This document shows positions 17,455-25,281 of a stretch of DNA of 64,000 nt, piece after piece (within the stretch, counting starts at the first letter, position 1; every line of letters begins with the position of its first letter). The DNA is from JAWVFK01 sp033856175. Lineage in GTDB: Bacteria; Actinomycetota; Thermoleophilia; Solirubrobacterales; 70-9. The stretch lies in NCBI GenBank assembly GCA_033856175.1, contig JAWVFK010000024.1:1-64000 (forward strand), in the 5' to 3' direction. The notes beneath the pieces were generated by a model. The model did no database searches. It saw only the letters and a program-made list of their open reading frames with translations, and was not told where the DNA came from. A program made the position numbers and the translations under genes.

Positions 17455-18279
17455 TCAGTCGTCCAGCGCCCCGAGCTTCGGCAGCTTCTGCTTCAGCTTC
17501 AGCACCGGCTCGAAGAGGTCGCCGTGCTTGTCGACCCGCTCGAGGACCTCACCGGCCTCGAACCGCAGCAGGTCGGGGTCCTTGCGCTTCAGCGCCTTCT
17601 CGATCTCGGCCCAGCTCACCGGGGTCGACGCCGTCGGCCGTTCCCGCGCCCGCAGCGAGTAGACCGCCACCGTCGTCTTGCGCTGGTGGTTCTGGCTCCA
17701 GTCGACGAAGACCTTGCCCTTGCGCAGGTCCTTGCTCATCTTCGAGAGGACCTCGTCGGGGGTTTGCTTCTCCAGCAGCTGTGCCACCGCCTGGGCGAAG
17801 GGCTTCGTCTCGTCGTATGAGGTCGCCGTGTTCAGCGGCGCGTAGACCTGCAGCCCCTTCGACCCCGTCGTCTTGGCGAAGCACTCCAGGCCGAAGTGCT
17901 CGAACAGCTCGCGCACCCGCAGGCCGATCCGGCAGCAGTCGACGATGTCGGCCGGCGGTCCCGGGTCGAGATCGAAGGCGATCACCGTTGGCCGCTCGAT
18001 CTTCTTCGCCAGCGAAAGCGAGGGGTGGATCTCGATCGTCGCCAGCTGGGCCAGCCAGACCAGCGACGGCGTGTCCTCGCAGAGGCAGAAGTCGATGTTG
18101 CCGGCGCGCGGGCCGGCCAGCACCGTCGCCGTCTTGACCCAGGGGGGGCGGTGCTTGGGGCAGCGCTTCTCGTAGAAGAACTCGCCCTCGGAGCCGTGCG
18201 GGTAGCGCTTCAGCGTGATCGGCCGTGCCCGCAGGTGCTCGAGCATTACCGGCGCGATCCTCGCGTAGTAGTCGATCAT
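17455..18279 (-). CDS. LigD-type NHEJ polymerase/primase domain protein, stand-alone
   Basis: A bacterial NHEJ polymerase of the archaeo-eukaryotic primase fold, which fills gaps at double-strand breaks. Markers are MIDYYARIAPVMLEHLRARP, FCLCEDTPSLVWLAQLATIE, the metal-binding VIAFDLDPGPPAD, TTGSKGLQVYAPL, and VFVDWSQNHQRKTTVAVYS. The first standard start is the ATG at 18279. However, the usual N-terminus of the family (VEIEGRELKLTNLDKVIYP) is encoded in frame just upstream (18360-18280). No ATG, GTG or TTG precedes it. A CTG at 18378 is the best upstream start, which would give about 307 residues and overlap the Ku stop. It follows ku in a minus-strand operon with the ligase. Confidence 0.93.
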   Translation of the reverse strand: MIDYYARIAPVMLEHLRARPITLKRYPHGSEGEFFYEKRCPKHRPPWVKTATVLAGPRAGNIDFCLCEDTPSLVWLAQLATIEIHPSLSLAKKIERPTVIAFDLDPGPPADIVDCCRIGLRVRELFEHFGLECFAKTTGSKGLQVYAPLNTATSYDETKPFAQAVAQLLEKQTPDEVLSKMSKDLRKGKVFVDWSQNHQRKTTVAVYSLRARERPTASTPVSWAEIEKALKRKDPDLLRFEAGEVLERVDKHGDLFEPVLKLKQKLPKLGALDD

Positions 18280-18367
18280 CTCCCCCTTGGTGAAGCCGGC
18301 GGAGGGGTAGATGACCTTGTCGAGGTTGGTGAGCTTCAGCTCCCGCCCCTCGATCTCGACTAGTGAG

Positions 18368-19282
18368 TCAGCGGCCAGACTTCGCCTTCGGCTTGCGCTT
18401 GGCGGCGGGCTTGCGCTTGGTTGTCGCCTTGGGGCGGGCGCCGTTGGCGCTGACCTTTGCCTTGGCCTTCGCCTTGGCGGCGCCCTTACCGAGCTCCTCG
18501 CCGCGGACCGCAGCGAGGCTCTCCTCGAGCGCCGCCATCAGGTCGGGGGCCTTGGTCGGCTTCGGCGCTTCGCTGACCGGGGTGACTACGTCCTCGCCGG
18601 CGGCTTTGCGCTCGATCAAGCCCATCAGCTCGTCGCGGTACTCATCCTTGTACTTGGAGGGGTCGAACTCGCTGGCGAGCGAGTCGATCAGCGACTGGGC
18701 CATCTTCAGCTCCTGGGGCTTCGGCTTCTCGGCCTTGTCGGGCATCACGTCCTCGAGGTCGTCGGGGCGGACGACCTCGTCGGCGAAGCGCATCGTCGCC
18801 ATCGTCAGCACGTCGCCCATCGGCCGGATGACGGCGAGGTTCTCCTTGTTGCGCAGGACGAAGCGCGCGACGGCGACCCTGCCCGACTCCCTCATCGCCT
18901 GGACGAGCAGCGAGTAGGCGCGCTCGGCGCCCTTGTCGGGCCCGAGGTAATAGGGGTGGTCGAAGTAGATCGGGTCGATCTCGTCGAGGTCGACGAAGTC
19001 CTGGATCTCGATCGCCCGCGTCCGCTTCGGGTCGAGCTCGGCGAGGTCGTCGCGTGTCAGCACGACGTACTGGTCGGGCGCCAGCTCGTAGCCCTTGACG
19101 ATCTTCTCGTAGGGCACCTCCTCGCCGGAGTCCTCGGCGACCCGCTTGTGGCGGATCCGCGCACCGTCGCCCTCGCGCAGCTCGCGGAACGAGATCTTCT
19201 TCGAGGAGACGGCGCTGTAGAGCTTGACGGGCACGTTCAGCAGCCCGAAGCTGATCGCTCCGCTCCAAATCGCTCTAGGCAT
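18368..19282 (-). CDS. ku: Ku protein (NHEJ DNA-end binding)
   Basis: A 304-residue prokaryotic Ku, a homodimeric ring that threads onto broken DNA ends and recruits the ligase and polymerase. Markers are the start RAIWSGAISFGLLNVPVKLY, then HKRVAEDSGEEVPYEKIVKG, YFDHPYYLGPDKGAERAYSL, and VARFVLRNKENLAVI. The ATG at 19282 has GAGGA immediately upstream. Residues from about 225 on form a Lys/Ala-rich tail (KAKAKAKVSANGARPKATTK and on), typical of extended actinobacterial Ku tails that bind DNA. It lies between the ligase and polymerase genes, all on the minus strand. A 14-bp palindrome, TACCCC-TG-GGGGTA (19331-19344), sits in the 92-bp gap upstream. Confidence 0.97.
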   Translation of the reverse strand: MPRAIWSGAISFGLLNVPVKLYSAVSSKKISFRELREGDGARIRHKRVAEDSGEEVPYEKIVKGYELAPDQYVVLTRDDLAELDPKRTRAIEIQDFVDLDEIDPIYFDHPYYLGPDKGAERAYSLLVQAMRESGRVAVARFVLRNKENLAVIRPMGDVLTMATMRFADEVVRPDDLEDVMPDKAEKPKPQELKMAQSLIDSLASEFDPSKYKDEYRDELMGLIERKAAGEDVVTPVSEAPKPTKAPDLMAALEESLAAVRGEELGKGAAKAKAKAKVSANGARPKATTKRKPAAKRKPKAKSGR

Positions 19283-19374
19283 GGTTCCTCGCGTCCATAG
19301 GTGTCAGTGCTCCTTCGACAACCTTCAGAGTACCCCTGGGGGTAGGGGCCCAACCGGGAGACATCTTGCGGCGC

Positions 19375-20385
19375 TCAGCCCTCGCGGATGACGTCGCGCG
19401 CGTCCTTGTCGTCGCGAAGCCCCTTGTAGGAGGCCTGGCGGAGGGTGTTCTCGCGGGTCCACTCGGTGTACTCGACTTCGCAGACCAGATCGGGTTCGCA
19501 GAAGCGCGAGTCACGGCGCTTGGGGCCGCCGATCGCCGGCTCGAATGGGTTCGTCGTCCGCTCGCGCTCGTGCAGCAGCGGCGTCAGCCGCGCCAGCTCG
19601 CTATCGGTGAAGCCGGTGCCGACCCCGCCGGCGAAGAGGAAGCGCTGCGGCTCACCCCGGCGCTGGGCCTCCTCGCGGCTGGCGTCGAAGTAGCCGAGCA
19701 GCAGGGCGCCGAAGCTGCCGTGCCGCGAGCCCTCGCCCGGCGTCCAGCCGCCGATGACGAACTCCTGGCGCGGCCGGTTGCGGACCTTGATCCACTCGCC
19801 GCTGCGGCTGCCGGCACGGTAGGGGCTGGCCAGCAACTTGCCGACGATCCCCTCGAGCGACTGGCGGCGCGCCATCTCGAGCAACGCCCGGCCTTCGCCG
19901 ACGTGATGGCGCGGCGCCTGCCAGTTGGGCCCGGCGATGTCGAGCCCGGCGAGCAGCTCGCGGCGCTCGGAGTAGGGGAGCGGCATCGTCGAGGCGCCGT
20001 CGAGATGGAGGAGGTCGAAGGCCATGTAGGTGACCGGGCTCTCGGCCGCACGCCGGGCGATCGTCTCCGTGCTGGAGACGCCCATGCGGCTCTGCAGCAG
20101 CTGAAAGCTGGGCCGGCCGTCCTCGTCGAGGGCGACGATCTCGCCGTCGAGCAGGCAGTCATGGGGAGCGAGGGCCTCGGCGAGACTGCGCAGCTCCGGA
20201 TAGCGGTGGCTGATCCGCTCGAGCGAGCGGCTCTCGAAGCTGGCCTTGCCCTTCTGGAGGTAGGCGAGGGCACGAACCCCGTCCCACTTGATCTCGAACC
20301 CCCAGTCGCTGTCGTCCCCCTCGGGGAGCTGGCCGAGCCGGGCGAGCATCGGCCGGACGTGTTCGGGCATCGGGGTCCAGGCCAT
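19375..20385 (-). CDS. ATP-dependent DNA ligase, LigD ligase-domain type
   Basis: A 336-residue ATP-dependent ligase that seals breaks in NHEJ. The adenylated lysine is in motif I, FEIKWDGVRALAY. Motif III is in YMAFDLLHLDG, motif IV in LEGIVGKLLASPYR, and motif V in GEWIKVRNR. A C-terminal OB-fold follows (FVIGGWTPGEGSRHGSFGAL, VCEVEYTEWTRENTLRQASY). It matches the ligase module of LigD but carries no polymerase or 3'-phosphoesterase domain. The polymerase module is a separate gene two genes downstream. It shares an 18-bp divergent gap with the ABC ATPase gene. Confidence 0.95.
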   Translation of the reverse strand: MAWTPMPEHVRPMLARLGQLPEGDDSDWGFEIKWDGVRALAYLQKGKASFESRSLERISHRYPELRSLAEALAPHDCLLDGEIVALDEDGRPSFQLLQSRMGVSSTETIARRAAESPVTYMAFDLLHLDGASTMPLPYSERRELLAGLDIAGPNWQAPRHHVGEGRALLEMARRQSLEGIVGKLLASPYRAGSRSGEWIKVRNRPRQEFVIGGWTPGEGSRHGSFGALLLGYFDASREEAQRRGEPQRFLFAGGVGTGFTDSELARLTPLLHERERTTNPFEPAIGGPKRRDSRFCEPDLVCEVEYTEWTRENTLRQASYKGLRDDKDARDVIREG

Positions 20386-20403
20386 CGGTCGTATCTTCCC
20401 CGG

Positions 20404-21072
20404 ATGGCGGCGCTATTCGATCTCGACGGCGTTTCGCTGCGGCGGGCCGAGCGCCAGGTCCTGAGCGAGGTGACCGCCGAGATCCCCGCGGGCGCGAGCT
20501 GCGTCGCCGGTCCGTCGGGGTCGGGCAAGTCGACACTGCTGCGGCTGCTGAACCGCTTGGCCGATCCGGATGCAGGGGCGGTGCGGTATCGCGGGACAGA
20601 TGTGCGCGAGCTCGACCCGCTGGCGCTGCGGCGCGAGGTCGGGCTGGTGCCTCAGTTGCCGGCGCTGCTGGCGGGCTCGGCGGGGGAGAACGTCGAGTTC
20701 GCGGCACGGCTGGCGGGGCGGGAGGAAGTCGATGTGGGGGAGATGCTGGAGGCGGCCGGGCTGGATGGGTCGTTCGCCGAGCGTGATGGCTCTCAGCTCT
20801 CGGTCGGCGAGCAGCAGCGGGTGATGCTGGCGAGGGCGCTGGCACAGCAGCCAAAGGTGCTGCTGCTCGACGAGCCGACCTCGGCGCTAGATGCCGCCGC
20901 GCGAGACGCGGTCGAGGCGACGCTGGCCTCGCTGCGCGAGTCATTCGACCTCTCGCTGGTCCTGGTCACGCACGATCTGGAGCAGGCGCGGCGAATGGCC
21001 GACTGGGTCGTGACGATGGAGGAGGGGCGGGTCGTCGGCCAGGGCCAGGTGGCGGAGGTGCTGGCGAGGTGA
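20404..21072 (+). CDS. ABC transporter ATP-binding protein, FetA/YbbL-like
   Basis: A 222-residue ATPase. Walker A is GPSGSGKST, the Q-loop is in VGLVPQLPALL, the signature is LSVGEQQR, Walker B is VLLLDEPTSALD, and the H-loop is in LVTHDLEQA. The ATG at 20404 starts the homology; the frame is open upstream only because it runs antisense through the ligase gene. It overlaps the permease gene by 4 bp (GTGA). The permease is of the FetB/YbbM family, so the pair is a putative iron exporter that lowers oxidative stress. That role is family knowledge from E. coli FetAB, not shown here. Confidence 0.92.
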   Translation: MAALFDLDGVSLRRAERQVLSEVTAEIPAGASCVAGPSGSGKSTLLRLLNRLADPDAGAVRYRGTDVRELDPLALRREVGLVPQLPALLAGSAGENVEFAARLAGREEVDVGEMLEAAGLDGSFAERDGSQLSVGEQQRVMLARALAQQPKVLLLDEPTSALDAAARDAVEATLASLRESFDLSLVLVTHDLEQARRMADWVVTMEEGRVVGQGQVAEVLAR

Positions 21073-21863
21073 CCATGCTCGCGGCGACGAGCGTCAGCAT
21101 CCACGTCACCCTCGGCGAGGTCCTCGCATCGCTGGTGCTGGTCGCGCTGGCCGCCGCGGTATCGATCTGGCGCCGAGCCGAGCTGGAGGGCGACATCGCG
21201 ATCGCGGTCATCCGCTCGTTCCTGCAGCTGACAGCCGTCGGTTACGTGATCAAGATCATCTTCGAGCAGGACAAGCTGGTCTTCGTCGTCGTCCTGATCG
21301 CGGCGATGGTCTTCTTCGGCGCGCTGACCGCGCGCCGTCGCGCGCGAACCGTGCCGGGAGCCTTCTGGCCCCTGCTGCTGGCGCTCGCCTTGGCCGGCAG
21401 CCTGACCCTGGGCCTGGTGGTGGCTCTCGGCATCTTCAAAGCCCAGCCCCGCTATCTGGTCCCGGTGGGAGGCATGGTCATCGGCAACTCGATGACCGCG
21501 GCGGCGGTGGCGCTCAACCGCCTCGGCGACGAGATGCGCGACTCGGCCCACCAGATCGAAGCGGCCCTGGCCCTGGGAGCCAGCTCGACCCAGGCCGCAG
21601 CCCCAACCATGAGACGGGCCTTGCGCTCAGGGATGATCGCCCTGGTCGACTCGACGAAGACAACCGGCGTCATCTTCTTCCCCGGCACGATGGTCGGCAT
21701 GCTCCTCGCCGGCGCCGAGCCAACCGATGCCGTCCGCCTGCAGCTGATCTTGCTCTACGTCCTGCTCGGCAGCGTCGCCCTGGCCGGGCTGACCGCGACG
21801 ACCCTGGCCTACCGCAACTTCTTCACGCCCGCCCACCAGCTGCGCGAGCCACCCGAGCCGTAG
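21069..21863 (+). CDS. ABC transporter permease, FetB/YbbM (UPF0014) family
   Basis: A 264-residue membrane protein with about seven hydrophobic segments. Family markers are the start VTLGEVLASLVLVALAAAVS, RSFLQLTAVGYVIKIIF, PVGGMVIGNSMTAAAVALNR, and IEAALALGASSTQAA. The region ALVDSTKTTGVIFFPGTMVG follows and is highly conserved in UPF0014. It begins with GTG overlapping the ATPase stop. It forms the pore of the putative metal exporter with the preceding gene. The MFS gene starts 3 bp downstream, so three exporter genes may form one transcript. Confidence 0.93.
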   Translation: MTMLAATSVSIHVTLGEVLASLVLVALAAAVSIWRRAELEGDIAIAVIRSFLQLTAVGYVIKIIFEQDKLVFVVVLIAAMVFFGALTARRRARTVPGAFWPLLLALALAGSLTLGLVVALGIFKAQPRYLVPVGGMVIGNSMTAAAVALNRLGDEMRDSAHQIEAALALGASSTQAAAPTMRRALRSGMIALVDSTKTTGVIFFPGTMVGMLLAGAEPTDAVRLQLILLYVLLGSVALAGLTATTLAYRNFFTPAHQLREPPEP

Positions 21864-21866
21864 GCC

Positions 21867-23465
21867 ATGCCAGGGACTCCCAGCGGGCGACAGACCCTCA
21901 CGCTCATCGCCACGATCCTCGGCTCGACGATCGTCTTTCTCGACGCGACCGTCGTCAATGTGGCGCTGCCCTCGATCCAGGCTGATCTCGGCACCGGGCT
22001 CGCGGCCCAGCAGTGGGTCGTCGAGGCCTATCTGCTGGCGCTCGTCTCGCTGCTGCTCGTCGGTGGGTCGCTTGGCGACAAGTTCGGCCGCCGCCGGCTG
22101 TTCATGCTCGGGCTCGCCGGCTTCGGGGTCACCTCGGCGCTCTGCGCGCTGGCGCCGTCGACCGGCGTGCTGATCGCCGCTCGCGGGCTGCAGGGAATGG
22201 CCGGGGCGCTGCTCGTGCCCGGGTCGCTGGCGATCCTCGCGGCGACCTTCGAGGGCGAGGCGCGCGGAAAGGCGATCGGGACATGGACTGCTTGGAGCGG
22301 GATCTCAACCGTGATCGGGCCGGCCGGTGGCGGAGCGCTGATCGAGGCTCTGTCGTGGCGCTGGATCTTCGGGATCAACGTGCCGCTCGTGATCGCGACG
22401 CTGGTCCTGACCTCCCGGGCGGTCGAGGAGAGCTCCGATCCCGATGCGGTCCCCGGCATCGACGCCACGGGGATCGCGCTTTCCGCGGCGGGATTCGGCG
22501 GGCCCGTCTTCGCGCTGATCGAGCAGCCCACCCATGGCTGGAGCGATCCGCTCGTCGCGATCCCGCTGATCGCTGGCGTCGCCTGTCTCGCGGCATTCAT
22601 CTGGCACGAGGCCCGAACCCGCTATCCGATGCTGCCGCTGTCGCTCTTCCGTGTCCGCAACTTCGCCGTCGCCAACCTGGCGACGCTGACCGTCTACTCC
22701 GGCCTGATCGGCGGCTTCTTCTTCATCAGCCTCTTCCTCCAGCAGGTCGCCGGCTACAGCCCGCTCGATGCCGGAATGGCGACGACGCCGGTCTCTGCCT
22801 GCCTCTTCCTGCTCTCGCCGCGCTTTGGCAGGCTGACCGCCCGCTCCGGCCCGCGGCTGCCGATGACCCTGGGTCCGATCGTCGGCGGTCTCGGGATGCT
22901 GCTGATGCTTCGCGTCGACCTTCACGCCGACTACCTCCGCGACGTGCTGCCGGCGCTGCTCGTCTTCGGCCTCGGTCTCTCCGCCACGGTCGCGCCGCTT
23001 ACCACCACCGTCCTCAACTCGGTCGAGGAGCGCCACGCCGGCATCGCCTCGGGGGTCAACAACGGCGTCTCGAGGGTCGCCGGGCTGCTCGCGATTGCCG
23101 TTCTCGGCGCGGTGATCGCGGCTCACTTCGGCTCCCAGCTCGACGCGCGCCTGAGGGGGCAGCGCCTCGATTCCGCCGCTCGGCAGGCGGTCGCCGAGGC
23201 GAAGCTGCGGCCGATCGCCGGCAGCAGGGGCCAGAAGCTCGATCCGGCTACGAGAGAGCGGCTGGGACCGGCGATCGACGATGCGGCGCTGTCCGGGTTC
23301 CACCTCGGCGCGGGCATCGCCGGCGCGCTGATGATCCTCGGCGGGCTGGTCTCCGCCATCGGCATCCGCAACCCCGATCGCCCGCTGCGGGAGGGCCCGG
23401 CGCCGCGGGCGACGATGGCGGGCGACTGCGGCGAGCAGCCGCGATCACCGGCCGAAGCCGTATGA
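21867..23465 (+). CDS. MFS multidrug exporter, DHA2 (EmrB/QacA) family, 14 TM
   Basis: A 532-residue proton antiporter. The N-terminal helix carries FLDATVVNVALPSIQADLG (motif D1). GGSLGDKFGRRRLF is motif A, ARGLQGMAGALLVPGSLAI is motif B, and GPAGGGALIEALSWRWIFGI is motif C, the drug-exporter signature. Fourteen hydrophobic segments can be counted, followed by a hydrophilic stretch and a final helix. The substrate is unknown. A 43-bp palindrome lies 7 bp after its stop codon. Confidence 0.95.
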   Translation: MPGTPSGRQTLTLIATILGSTIVFLDATVVNVALPSIQADLGTGLAAQQWVVEAYLLALVSLLLVGGSLGDKFGRRRLFMLGLAGFGVTSALCALAPSTGVLIAARGLQGMAGALLVPGSLAILAATFEGEARGKAIGTWTAWSGISTVIGPAGGGALIEALSWRWIFGINVPLVIATLVLTSRAVEESSDPDAVPGIDATGIALSAAGFGGPVFALIEQPTHGWSDPLVAIPLIAGVACLAAFIWHEARTRYPMLPLSLFRVRNFAVANLATLTVYSGLIGGFFFISLFLQQVAGYSPLDAGMATTPVSACLFLLSPRFGRLTARSGPRLPMTLGPIVGGLGMLLMLRVDLHADYLRDVLPALLVFGLGLSATVAPLTTTVLNSVEERHAGIASGVNNGVSRVAGLLAIAVLGAVIAAHFGSQLDARLRGQRLDSAARQAVAEAKLRPIAGSRGQKLDPATRERLGPAIDDAALSGFHLGAGIAGALMILGGLVSAIGIRNPDRPLREGPAPRATMAGDCGEQPRSPAEAV

Positions 23466-23472
23466 CCCCGAC

Positions 23473-23515
23473 GTGGTCCGTTTCATCAATGGATGTCATG
23501 GATCAAACGGACCAC
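23473..23515. repeat. 43-bp near-perfect palindrome between the MFS gene and the SAM riboswitch
   Basis: GTGGTCCGTTT (23473-23483) and AAACGGACCAC (23505-23515) are perfect inverted repeats. The stem extends inward by ATC/GAT after one mismatch, and the loop contains ATG...CAT. No T-run follows, so it is a poor terminator. It lies 25 bp upstream of the -35 box of the riboswitch promoter and could be an operator, an RNA-stability hairpin at the MFS 3' end, or both. Confidence 0.7.
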
Positions 23516-23539
23516 ACCGAGGTAGCGCCGCTTGGGGTT

Positions 23540-23567
23540 TTGAAGGCGCGGAAGGCGCTGGTATAGT
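23540..23567 (+). promoter_or_regulatory. Promoter of the SAM-riboswitch transcript
   Basis: TTGAAG (23540-23545), a 16-bp spacer, then TATAGT (23562-23567), followed by CGCC. The TATAsTCGCC string recurs before three other transcription units in this window. The start site is expected near 23574, about 15 nt before the aptamer. Confidence 0.65.
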
Positions 23568-23588
23568 CGCCGGTCAGACATAGCCTCA

Positions 23589-23711
23589 CCACATCACGAG
23601 GGGTGGAGGGACTGGCCCTATGAAACCCCGGCAACCCTCTCGGACTTCGGTCCGGGGAAGGTGCCAACTCCAGCAGGCAAGCAGCGCAGATTCGACGCCT
23701 GGGAGATGTGG
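23589..23711 (+). promoter_or_regulatory. SAM-I (S-box) riboswitch aptamer
   Basis: The sequence carries the S-box core: ATCACGAGGGGTGGAGGGAC, then CTGGCCCTATGAAACCCCGG, CAACCC, and GGTGCCAACTCCAGCAGG. P1 is CCACATC (23589-23595) pairing with GATGTGG (23705-23711). SAM-I aptamers bind S-adenosylmethionine and usually switch off methionine or cysteine genes when SAM is high. Here it controls a threonine-synthase-family gene and a sulfur-carrier gene. The terminator at 23724-23755 is the expression platform. I could not trace a convincing antiterminator by eye. Confidence 0.95.
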
Positions 23712-23723
23712 AAGTCCAACCGG

Positions 23724-23755
23724 ACCTCTGCTGATCCCTCGCAGAGGTTTTTTTT
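23724..23755 (+). terminator. Riboswitch-controlled terminator that also holds the ribosome site
   Basis: ACCTCTGC (23724-23731) pairs with GCAGAGGT (23741-23748) and is followed by eight T (23748-23755). Only five bases separate the T-run from the ATG at 23761. The only Shine-Dalgarno candidate, AGAGG (23743-23747), lies in the 3' arm. Formation of this hairpin should therefore both end transcription and hide the ribosome site. Confidence 0.9.
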
Positions 23756-23760
23756 GGACC

Positions 23761-24993
23761 ATGGCTCTTCAAGCTCTCAAATGCAAGGAATGCGGGACGA
23801 CCTACCCGCTCGAGGCCCGCTTCGTCTGCGAGCAGTGCTTCGGCCCGCTCGAGACCTCCTATGACTTCTCCGGCTTCGACCCGGAGGAGACCAAGCGAAA
23901 GATCCAGGCCGGCTCAGCCGGGATCTGGCGCTACGCCGACTTCCTGCCCTTCGAGGGTCGTCCGCAGGATCCGCTCGAGCCAGGCCTGACGCCGCTTGTT
24001 CGCGCCGACCGCCTCGCCGACCACCTCGGCCTTGGTGAGCTCTGGATCAAGAACGACGCCGCCAACCCGACCCACTCCTTCAAGGATCGCGTCGTCGCCG
24101 TCGCCGTCGCCAAGGCGCGCGAGCTGGGCTTCGACACCGTCGCCTGTGCCTCGACCGGCAACCTCGCCAACGCCGTCGCCGCCCACGCCGCCGCCGCCGG
24201 TCTCGACTCCTACGTCTTCGTCCCCGCCGACCTCGAGGAGCAGAAGCTGCTCGCCACCGGCGTCTACGGCACCAAGCTCGTCGGCGTTCGCGGCACCTAC
24301 GACGACGTCAACCGCCTCTGCACCCAGCTCGCCGAGACGCGGCCGTGGGCTTTCGTCAACGTCAACCTCCGCCCCTATTACGCCGAGGGCTCGAAGACGC
24401 TCGCCTACGAGACGGTCGAACAGCTCGGCTGGACGATGCCCGACCGCGTCGTCATCCCGATCGCCTCGGGCTCGCTGTTCACCAAGGTCGGCCGCGGCTT
24501 GGAGGAGTGGCTCGATATCGGCCTCGTCGAGGGCGAGCTGCCGACCTTCAACGGCGCCCAGGCCGAGGGCTGCAACCCCGTCGCCGCCGCCTTCGAGGCC
24601 GGCTGGGAGATCTGCAAGCCGGTCAAGCCGGACACGATCGCCAAGAGCCTGGCGATCGGCGACCCGGCCGACGGCCCCTACGCGCTCGAGCTGGCGCGGC
24701 GGACCGAGGGCTCGATCGACTCGGTCACCGACCAGGAGATCCGCGACGGCATCCGCCTGCTCGCCGAGACGACGGGGATCTTCACCGAGACCGCCGGCGG
24801 CGTCACCGTCGCGACGCTGGCCAAGCTCGCCGAGCGCGGCGAGATCGATCGCGGCGAGCGCGTCGTCGCCTACATCACCGGCGAAGGGCTGAAGACCCTC
24901 GACGCGACTCGCGATAGATTCGCGATGCACGAGATCGAGCCGACGCTGGAGGACTTCGAGCGCACGGTCGAGCACGAGCAAGTCGCCGCCTAG
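23761..24993 (+). CDS. thrC: Threonine-synthase-family PLP enzyme under SAM riboswitch control
   Basis: A 410-residue fold-type II PLP enzyme. An N-terminal zinc-ribbon-like segment has Cys8, Cys11, Cys23 and Cys26. K108 in NPTHSFKDR is the PLP lysine, ACASTGNLANAVAAHAAAAG binds the phosphate, and ASGSLFTKVGRGL follows. Family members turn O-phosphohomoserine into threonine. The ATG at 23761 follows the riboswitch terminator; the open frame upstream reads through the riboswitch. The MoaD/ThiS-like gene 15 bp downstream and the SAM riboswitch are unusual for threonine synthesis. They suggest a role at the threonine/methionine branch or in sulfur transfer (see findings). Family assignment is strong; exact reaction is not certain. 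Confidence 0.9.
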   Translation: MALQALKCKECGTTYPLEARFVCEQCFGPLETSYDFSGFDPEETKRKIQAGSAGIWRYADFLPFEGRPQDPLEPGLTPLVRADRLADHLGLGELWIKNDAANPTHSFKDRVVAVAVAKARELGFDTVACASTGNLANAVAAHAAAAGLDSYVFVPADLEEQKLLATGVYGTKLVGVRGTYDDVNRLCTQLAETRPWAFVNVNLRPYYAEGSKTLAYETVEQLGWTMPDRVVIPIASGSLFTKVGRGLEEWLDIGLVEGELPTFNGAQAEGCNPVAAAFEAGWEICKPVKPDTIAKSLAIGDPADGPYALELARRTEGSIDSVTDQEIRDGIRLLAETTGIFTETAGGVTVATLAKLAERGEIDRGERVVAYITGEGLKTLDATRDRFAMHEIEPTLEDFERTVEHEQVAA

Positions 24994-25008
24994 AGGAGCC
25001 GCAGAGCC

Positions 25009-25281
25009 ATGGCAGTCACCGTCAAGATCCCAACCCAGCTGCGCGCCGTCACCGGCGGCGACGCCGAGGTCGAGGTCGAGGGCTCGACGGTCGGCGAGGC
25101 GCTCGACGGCGTCTTCCATCTCCACAGCGACCTGCGCGAGCGGATCACCCAGGACGGGGACCTGCGCCGCTTCGTCAACGTCTACGTATCGGGCGAGGAC
25201 ATTCGCTTCCAGAACGGTCTCGACACCGCCGTCAAGGATGGCGACGAGGTGACGATCCTGCCGGCTGTAGCGGGCGGTTGA
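25009..25281 (+). CDS. MoaD/ThiS-family sulfur-carrier protein
   Basis: A 90-residue ubiquitin-like protein ending AVAGG. The exposed Gly-Gly C-terminus is where MoeB/ThiF-type enzymes adenylate and thiocarboxylate carriers. VTVKIPTQLRAVTGGDAEVE and FVNVYVSGEDIRF, then DGDEVTILPAVAGG, match the beta-grasp pattern. In Mycobacterium, CysO of this family gives sulfur to a PLP enzyme for cysteine synthesis; in Wolinella, HcyS gives sulfur for homocysteine. It sits 15 bp after the ThrC-like gene and overlaps the next gene (TTGA). No activating E1-like enzyme or JAB protease is in the window. GAGGAG precedes the ATG. Confidence 0.88.
   Translation: MAVTVKIPTQLRAVTGGDAEVEVEGSTVGEALDGVFHLHSDLRERITQDGDLRRFVNVYVSGEDIRFQNGLDTAVKDGDEVTILPAVAGG

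Noticed and set aside
23620..23760. N-terminal extension of the ThrC-like frame
   Set aside because: It would translate the SAM riboswitch and its terminator; homology starts at the ATG at 23761.
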